10,697 bases of DNA from Bacteroidetes bacterium UBA6063 (GTDB taxonomy: Bacteria; Bacteroidota; Bacteroidia; NS11-12g; UBA9320). The stretch is taken from NCBI GenBank assembly GCA_002428905.1, contig DIYD01000365.1, positions 1 through 10,697 on the forward strand, in the 5' to 3' direction. Positions 7,307-10,697 of this stretch are shown here, in pieces. The notes beneath the pieces were generated by a model. It searched no databases and had not been told where the DNA came from. It worked only from the letters and a program-made list of their open reading frames with translations. A program made the translations under genes and the position numbers. Numbering within the stretch: position 1 is the stretch's first letter; every line of letters starts with the position of its first letter.

Positions 7307-7644
7307 TATCGTTTCGAGCTACTCAATATCTTAAAAACAATCAACCCTACTTCCTGTAGTTGACTTTGTAATTCCTCACTAAACGGGTAACCATCGGCAT
7401 ACTTACAGAGCTTCATCCAGTACCTACTCTCTTCAATTTCTTTAGCAGCCACCTTAACCTTATGCACAAAGTCCGCTTTACTTTCAGCATTTTGGGCTTC
7501 GTGCAGATTTGCACCAATCGAAGTACCACTGCGCAGCAATTGCCTTGCAATTACCCATTTTTCTTGCCTTTCAAGTTTTTCGCAAAACTCGATCAACGAT
7601 ACAGAAAACTGTACCGACTTTTCTAAAACAATATTTTCTTTCAT
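7306..7644 (-). CDS. Four-helix-bundle protein (S23/IVS family)
   Basis: This gene encodes a 112-residue, mostly helical, soluble protein. It matches the family of proteins encoded in 23S rRNA intervening sequences (S23, related in fold to the Avd accessory protein of diversity-generating retroelements). Diagnostic segments are RQLLRSGTSIGANLHEAQNA (34-53), KADFVHKVKVAAKEIEESRYW (57-77) and a final helix QLQEVGLIVFKIL. Length is normal (about 110-130) and the frame is intact. The molecular function of chromosomal copies is not established; nucleic-acid binding is suggested by family data. It lies between scoA and scoB, which form a two-subunit enzyme, and is framed by inverted octamer repeats, so it looks inserted rather than functionally linked. 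It has no promoter of its own that I can see and should be co-transcribed with scoA. Confidence 0.93.
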   Translation of the reverse strand: MKENIVLEKSVQFSVSLIEFCEKLERQEKWVIARQLLRSGTSIGANLHEAQNAESKADFVHKVKVAAKEIEESRYWMKLCKYADGYPFSEELQSQLQEVGLIVFKILSSSKR

Positions 7645-7674
7645 GGTTCATTAGTTGTATATGATTGAGTGACA

Positions 7675-7710
7675 ATTGGTACATTGGTTCATTGACCAAT
7701 TGTTCAACTG
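7675..7710. repeat. Right octamer-phased ATTG block (five units)
   Basis: On the plus strand ATTG begins at 7675, 7683, 7691 and 7699, with a degenerate ACTG at 7707, exactly every 8 bp. It is the inverted counterpart of the block at 7271-7306. Aligned as inverted repeats without gaps, the arms agree at 26 of 36 positions, and at 17 of the innermost 20. It ends 3 bp before the scoA stop codon. Confidence 0.85.
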
Positions 7711-7713
7711 TTC

Positions 7714-8406
7714 TCAGCTTCTTACCGTACGTTGTTCAATCCTTTTTTCATAATCTGATCCCTGGAAGATGGTGTTGACAAAGATGCCGGGTACATGAAT
7801 AAAGTTTGGATCCAGTGTTCCTGGTTCAACCAGTTCTTCAACTTCTACAATAGTAAACTTACCTGCCATGGCCATCATTGGATTGAAATTTCGCGCTGTA
7901 GCCTTGAATACCAGGTTACCATCCGTATCCCCCCTCCACGCTTTTACAATAGCAAAATCCGCATCAAAGGCATGTTCAAGCAAATACATCTTACCGTTAA
8001 ACTCGCGTGTTTCTTTGCCTTCTGCCACCTCGGTGCCATACCCTGCAGGCGTATAGAACGCCGGAACTCCGGCTCCTGCTGCGCGACAACGCTCAGCTAA
8101 TGTCCCCTGAGGAATTAAGTCTACTTCCAACTCACCGGAAAGCAGCTGACGCTCAAACTCGGCATTTTCTCCCACGTAAGAGCTAATCATCTTTTTCACC
8201 TGTTTGCCCTGAAGCATTAGGCCGATACCAAAGTCATCCACACCCGCATTATTCGAAATACAGGTCAGCCCTTTAACACCTTTTTCTACAAGTGCAGCAA
8301 TGGAATTTTCCGGGATTCCACAAAGGCCAAACCCTCCTAACATCAGTACCGCATCATCAAATATTGGCTTTACCGCCTCGGCCGCATTTGCTACAACTTT
8401 GTTCAT
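7714..8406 (-). CDS. scoA: Succinyl-CoA:3-ketoacid CoA-transferase, subunit A
   Basis: This gene encodes a 230-residue A subunit of a class I CoA-transferase (AtoD/OxctA type), cytoplasmic, pairing with ScoB. The glycine-rich GGFGLCGIPEN loop is at 24-34. Further family segments are ISNNAGVDDFGIG, a QGTLAERCRAAGAGVPAFYTPAGYGT run and the C-terminal EVEELVEPGTLDPNFIHVPGIFV. I chose the ATG at 8406-8404 (MNKVVANAAEA). The frame can be extended ten codons to a TTG at 8436, but that extension would contain the promoter box TATTTTTG (8432-8425) and has no family similarity. It is first in its operon, divergent from the C25 peptidase gene and followed by the four-helix-bundle gene and scoB. Succinyl-CoA/acetoacetate exchange is the likely reaction. 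Confidence 0.95.
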   Translation of the reverse strand: MNKVVANAAEAVKPIFDDAVLMLGGFGLCGIPENSIAALVEKGVKGLTCISNNAGVDDFGIGLMLQGKQVKKMISSYVGENAEFERQLLSGELEVDLIPQGTLAERCRAAGAGVPAFYTPAGYGTEVAEGKETREFNGKMYLLEHAFDADFAIVKAWRGDTDGNLVFKATARNFNPMMAMAGKFTIVEVEELVEPGTLDPNFIHVPGIFVNTIFQGSDYEKRIEQRTVRS

Positions 8407-8424
8407 TACACTTTGAGTTTGAGG

Positions 8425-8432
8425 CAAAAATA
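8425..8432 (-). promoter_or_regulatory. Probable scoA operon promoter (-7 box)
   Basis: TATTTTTG on the minus strand matches TAnnTTTG exactly, 18 nt before the scoA ATG at 8406. It predicts a short leader of about 10-14 nt. No clear TTTG is found at the -33 position. Confidence 0.55.
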
Positions 8433-8478
8433 CCAAAAACCGGAGTTAGATAATTATACAGCCCGATATAAAGAATGG

Positions 8479-8493
8479 TTCCAACATTTGGAA
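8479..8493. promoter_or_regulatory. Inverted repeat TTCCAA-CAT-TTGGAA in the divergent intergenic region
   Basis: Two perfect 6-bp arms flank a 3-bp spacer, midway between the scoA and C25 peptidase promoters. The size and symmetry fit a dimeric regulator's operator, but a second copy was not seen. A weaker pair, ATCAC/GTGAT, lies at 8505-8519. Function is unproven. Confidence 0.25.
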
Positions 8494-8582
8494 TAAAAGT
8501 CTCAATCACCAAAAGTGATCATATTTCTATAATATTAGACGCAGCAAGGGTTATAGACCATACTTTAATGTGGCCAGATTCG

Positions 8583-8590
8583 TATATTTG
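8583..8590 (+). promoter_or_regulatory. Probable promoter (-7 box) of the C25 peptidase gene
   Basis: TATATTTG matches TAnnTTTG exactly and lies 24 nt before the ATG at 8615. No convincing TTTG is seen at the -33 position. It predicts a leader of about 18-20 nt. Confidence 0.55.
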
Positions 8591-8614
8591 GTTAATCAAT
8601 CAGAATTTTGAAAG

Positions 8615-10697
8615 ATGATTCGACCCGCTTTAGCACTACTTATAACCATGTGTTCGTTGATCAGCCTTGCCCAAACTTACGGCAATGAGTGGATTAACTA
8701 CAGCCAAACGTACTACAAATTTCACATCGGTGAGGATGGTATTTACCGTATTTCCCAACAGGATTTGGTAAATGCAGGTTTACCTGTTGCCTCCATCGAT
8801 CCCAGAAACATACAGCTCTTCAAAAATGGTAAAGAGCAACTGATTTATGTTGAAGGCGAGAGTGATGGAAATCTCGACAACGGCGACTTCATAGAATTTG
8901 CCGCAAAGAAAAACGATGGCAGCCTGGACGAGGTTCTGTATCGTTCGGCAAGTGAACATACCAACCCATATTTCAGTCTGTATTCCGACACATCAACGTA
9001 TTTTCTGACCTGGTCTTCGTCACCTTCTACCAAACACATGTCGAATTACTACGACGGCAACTATACCGGCAAAACCGGAGACGACTATTTCACGTACGAG
9101 AGCATTACCTCGTTTAGTGATGACTTTTTTGAAGGCATCCCTGTTAACAATACACCGGAGCAGAGTTTTAGTGAATACACCGAAGGTGAAGGATACGTAA
9201 GTTCACGTTCTACAGCGTTCAAACAGTTTGACATCAATACCCCTGCGGCGTATACGGCAGGGCCAAATGCGCAACTGGAGGTCAAAGCATATGGCGTAAA
9301 CAACCGTCCCGAGTTTGTCAACGGTTTTAATCATGGGTTCGGTGTTGCGGTAGCTGCCAAAGCCAATGTATTGAAGACCATTGAACACAATGGTTACTCC
9401 ATGGTTCAGTTCGGATATTCCGATGTAAGTTTTGCAACCAGCCTACTCTCTGATGTTACAGAGGTTTTTATGGGAGAAATCGACAATGTAGGTCGACCTG
9501 AATCGAATTACAGTATCCCTTATGTTAAAATACGATATCCAAGGGCTTATGATTTACAGGGCACCAGTCAGTTAGAGTTCAGTTCTCAATCGAACACTAC
9601 CTATTTTAAATTTGACAACTTCGAGGGTAGTAAAGCCTCTCCTGTCATTTACGACGTTACCAACGGTCAACGCATTATTGGCGATGTTTCTGGAGGTACT
9701 CTACAATACAATTCTTCGTTTGCGGCACCTAAGCAAATGCACATCTTTGATGTCACAGACGCTAAACAAATTGCTGATATTAAACCCGTTACGTTCACAG
9801 CGGTTTCTAAGGAGAATGCAAATTACCTCATTATTACCCATCGCAAATTATTGGCAAGTGCAACCGAATATGCAGACTATCGTTCTTCTACTCAAGGTGG
9901 ATCGCATCGGGTAAAGACACTTTTCGCTGAAGACCTGTATGATCAGTTTTACTATGGCGCTCTACACCACCCAATGGCCATCAAAAACGTAATCAACTTC
10001 ATATTAGATCAGTTAGGTGAACCTGTAGACAATATTCTGCTGCTTGGAAAGGGTCAGGTATATAAAAATGTGCGTTCTGACCATGTAAAACGGGAGATTT
10101 TCGATTTGGTACCGGCAATTGGTAATCCACCTACCGATTACTTATTTGTGAGTAAACTCGATGCCAGCTCAATGACGTTAAAGGTACCTATTGGTCGTGT
10201 AGCTGCGCAAAACGACAGTTTCGTTCGGATTTACCTCGATAAAGTTAAGCTACATGAATCCGGAAATCCGGAAGAATGGCATAAAAAGATTATTCAGGTC
10301 GTTGGTGGTAAAGACAAAAAAGAAAATGAGCAGTTCAACGATTATGTAACAAGCTACTTCAACATCGCCAATGATTCCTTCTTGGGTGCAACCCGGGTTG
10401 TATTCTCTAAAAACGAAGCAGTTCCGGTATCGACCAACCTTATTGAAGTGATTCAGAAGGAGGTAAATAAAGGTGCAAACATCCTCAATTACTTTGGTCA
10501 CGGTTCTTCCCAAATTATGGAAGTAGATATTGGGCGTGCCGCAGATCTAAACAACTATGGGAAATACCCATTTTTCATCTTTAATGGATGTGCGTTAGGG
10601 AATTCCTTTGTCGACAAGTCAATTGGAGAAGAATATATGTTTGAACGCGACAATGGCTCCATTACCTGGTTGGCTTCTACGGGATACGGCTTCCCGT
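8615..10697 (+). CDS. C25 (gingipain-family) cysteine peptidase, PorU2-like, C-terminus beyond the window
   Basis: The frame is open from ATG 8615 to the right edge (about 694 residues), with no stop. Residues 1-19 form a signal peptide with likely cleavage at SLA|Q. The N-terminal region (about 25-135: WINYSQTYYKFHIGEDGIYRIS, then NGKEQLIYVEGESDGNLDNGDFIEF, then STYFLTW) is typical of the PorU2 group of Bacteroidota type IX secretion-associated proteins. A C25 peptidase domain begins near residue 405 (NYLIITHRKLL). It contains the catalytic histidine H629 in NYFGHGS and the catalytic cysteine C659 in FNGCALGN, spaced as in gingipains, so the enzyme should be active. PorU itself cleaves C-terminal sorting signals and attaches cargo to the outer membrane; whether PorU2 does the same is not settled. 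No other secretion genes are visible. It is divergent from scoA. Confidence 0.9.
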   Translation, partial: MIRPALALLITMCSLISLAQTYGNEWINYSQTYYKFHIGEDGIYRISQQDLVNAGLPVASIDPRNIQLFKNGKEQLIYVEGESDGNLDNGDFIEFAAKKNDGSLDEVLYRSASEHTNPYFSLYSDTSTYFLTWSSSPSTKHMSNYYDGNYTGKTGDDYFTYESITSFSDDFFEGIPVNNTPEQSFSEYTEGEGYVSSRSTAFKQFDINTPAAYTAGPNAQLEVKAYGVNNRPEFVNGFNHGFGVAVAAKANVLKTIEHNGYSMVQFGYSDVSFATSLLSDVTEVFMGEIDNVGRPESNYSIPYVKIRYPRAYDLQGTSQLEFSSQSNTTYFKFDNFEGSKASPVIYDVTNGQRIIGDVSGGTLQYNSSFAAPKQMHIFDVTDAKQIADIKPVTFTAVSKENANYLIITHRKLLASATEYADYRSSTQGGSHRVKTLFAEDLYDQFYYGALHHPMAIKNVINFILDQLGEPVDNILLLGKGQVYKNVRSDHVKREIFDLVPAIGNPPTDYLFVSKLDASSMTLKVPIGRVAAQNDSFVRIYLDKVKLHESGNPEEWHKKIIQVVGGKDKKENEQFNDYVTSYFNIANDSFLGATRVVFSKNEAVPVSTNLIEVIQKEVNKGANILNYFGHGSSQIMEVDIGRAADLNNYGKYPFFIFNGCALGNSFVDKSIGEEYMFERDNGSITWLASTGYGFP

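Larger units (their letters stand above)
7271..7710 (-). mobile_element. Putative IVS-like cassette: four-helix-bundle gene between inverted octamer repeat blocks
   Basis: This 440-bp unit consists of one small gene (7306-7644) with five octamer-phased CAAT units on its left (7271-7306) and five ATTG/ACTG units on its right (7675-7710), the two blocks inverted. It fills the scoA-scoB junction apart from 3 bp on the scoA side and 5 bp on the scoB side. No transposase or integrase is present. S23-type genes are known within intervening sequences of 23S rRNA that have complementary ends, so this may be a related passive element placed in an mRNA. Mobility is inferred from layout only. Confidence 0.4.

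Noticed and set aside
7271..7710. Octamer repeats considered as a CRISPR array
   Set aside because: Units are 8 bp with only four fixed bases and no spacers of 25-40 bp. The two blocks are inverted around a gene, and no cas genes are present.
8407..8436. N-terminal extension of scoA to a TTG at 8436
   Set aside because: It would place the TATTTTTG promoter box inside the coding region and adds residues with no family similarity. ATG 8406 gives the normal start.
8528..8533. TATAAT hexamer as a classical sigma-70 -10 box
   Set aside because: Bacteroidota use TAnnTTTG with a distinct primary sigma factor. A proper TATATTTG lies closer to the peptidase gene, and no TTGACA is spaced 17 bp upstream.
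9612..9914. 100-codon open frame on the plus strand
   Set aside because: It is an out-of-frame shadow inside the C25 peptidase gene, whose own frame is open from 8615 to the right edge.

Overview
The window looks like chromosomal DNA from a member of the Bacteroidota, probably near the marine Flavobacteriia/Cytophagia, although the order cannot be fixed from this sequence alone. Three signs support this. Four intergenic regions carry the Bacteroidota -7 promoter element TAnnTTTG. Most genes lack a strong Shine-Dalgarno sequence. The rightmost gene encodes a gingipain-family (C25) peptidase of the PorU2 type tied to type IX secretion. Apart from that last gene, every gene reads on the minus strand.

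Reading the minus strand from right to left: 8406-6612 is a succinyl-CoA:3-ketoacid CoA-transferase operon (scoA, scoB), split by a small four-helix-bundle (S23/IVS type) gene. Then come mdh (malate dehydrogenase, 6536-5613) with its own promoter and terminator, and a tightly overlapping three-gene unit: glf (UDP-galactopyranose mutase), a membrane-anchored sulfatase/LtaS-like enzyme and an EamA/DMT permease (5516-1971). After these come aqpZ (aquaporin, 1876-1193) with a strong terminator, a DUF3052 protein (1141-722) and a secreted OmpA-domain protein that runs off the left edge (662-1). On the plus strand, from 8615 to beyond the right edge, lies the PorU2-like C25 peptidase, divergent from scoA.

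ScoAB and Mdh both touch the TCA cycle: ScoAB moves CoA between succinate and acetoacetate, and Mdh interconverts malate and oxaloacetate. The glf-led unit looks like an envelope-glycan module. Glf makes UDP-galactofuranose, the sulfatase-like protein has a periplasmic catalytic domain suited to modifying a polymer or lipid head group, and the permease could move a metabolite. That joint role is inferred from gene overlap only.

The most striking structure is at 7271-7710. The four-helix-bundle gene is bracketed by two blocks of exactly five octamer-phased CAAT/ATTG units, in inverted orientation. The blocks almost completely fill the gap between the scoA stop and the scoB start. Without this 440-bp unit, scoA and scoB would be only 8 bp apart. 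It resembles a compact IVS-like cassette inserted at an operon junction. There is no stretch over 300 bp without a gene; the longest gap is the 208-bp divergent promoter region at 8407-8614.
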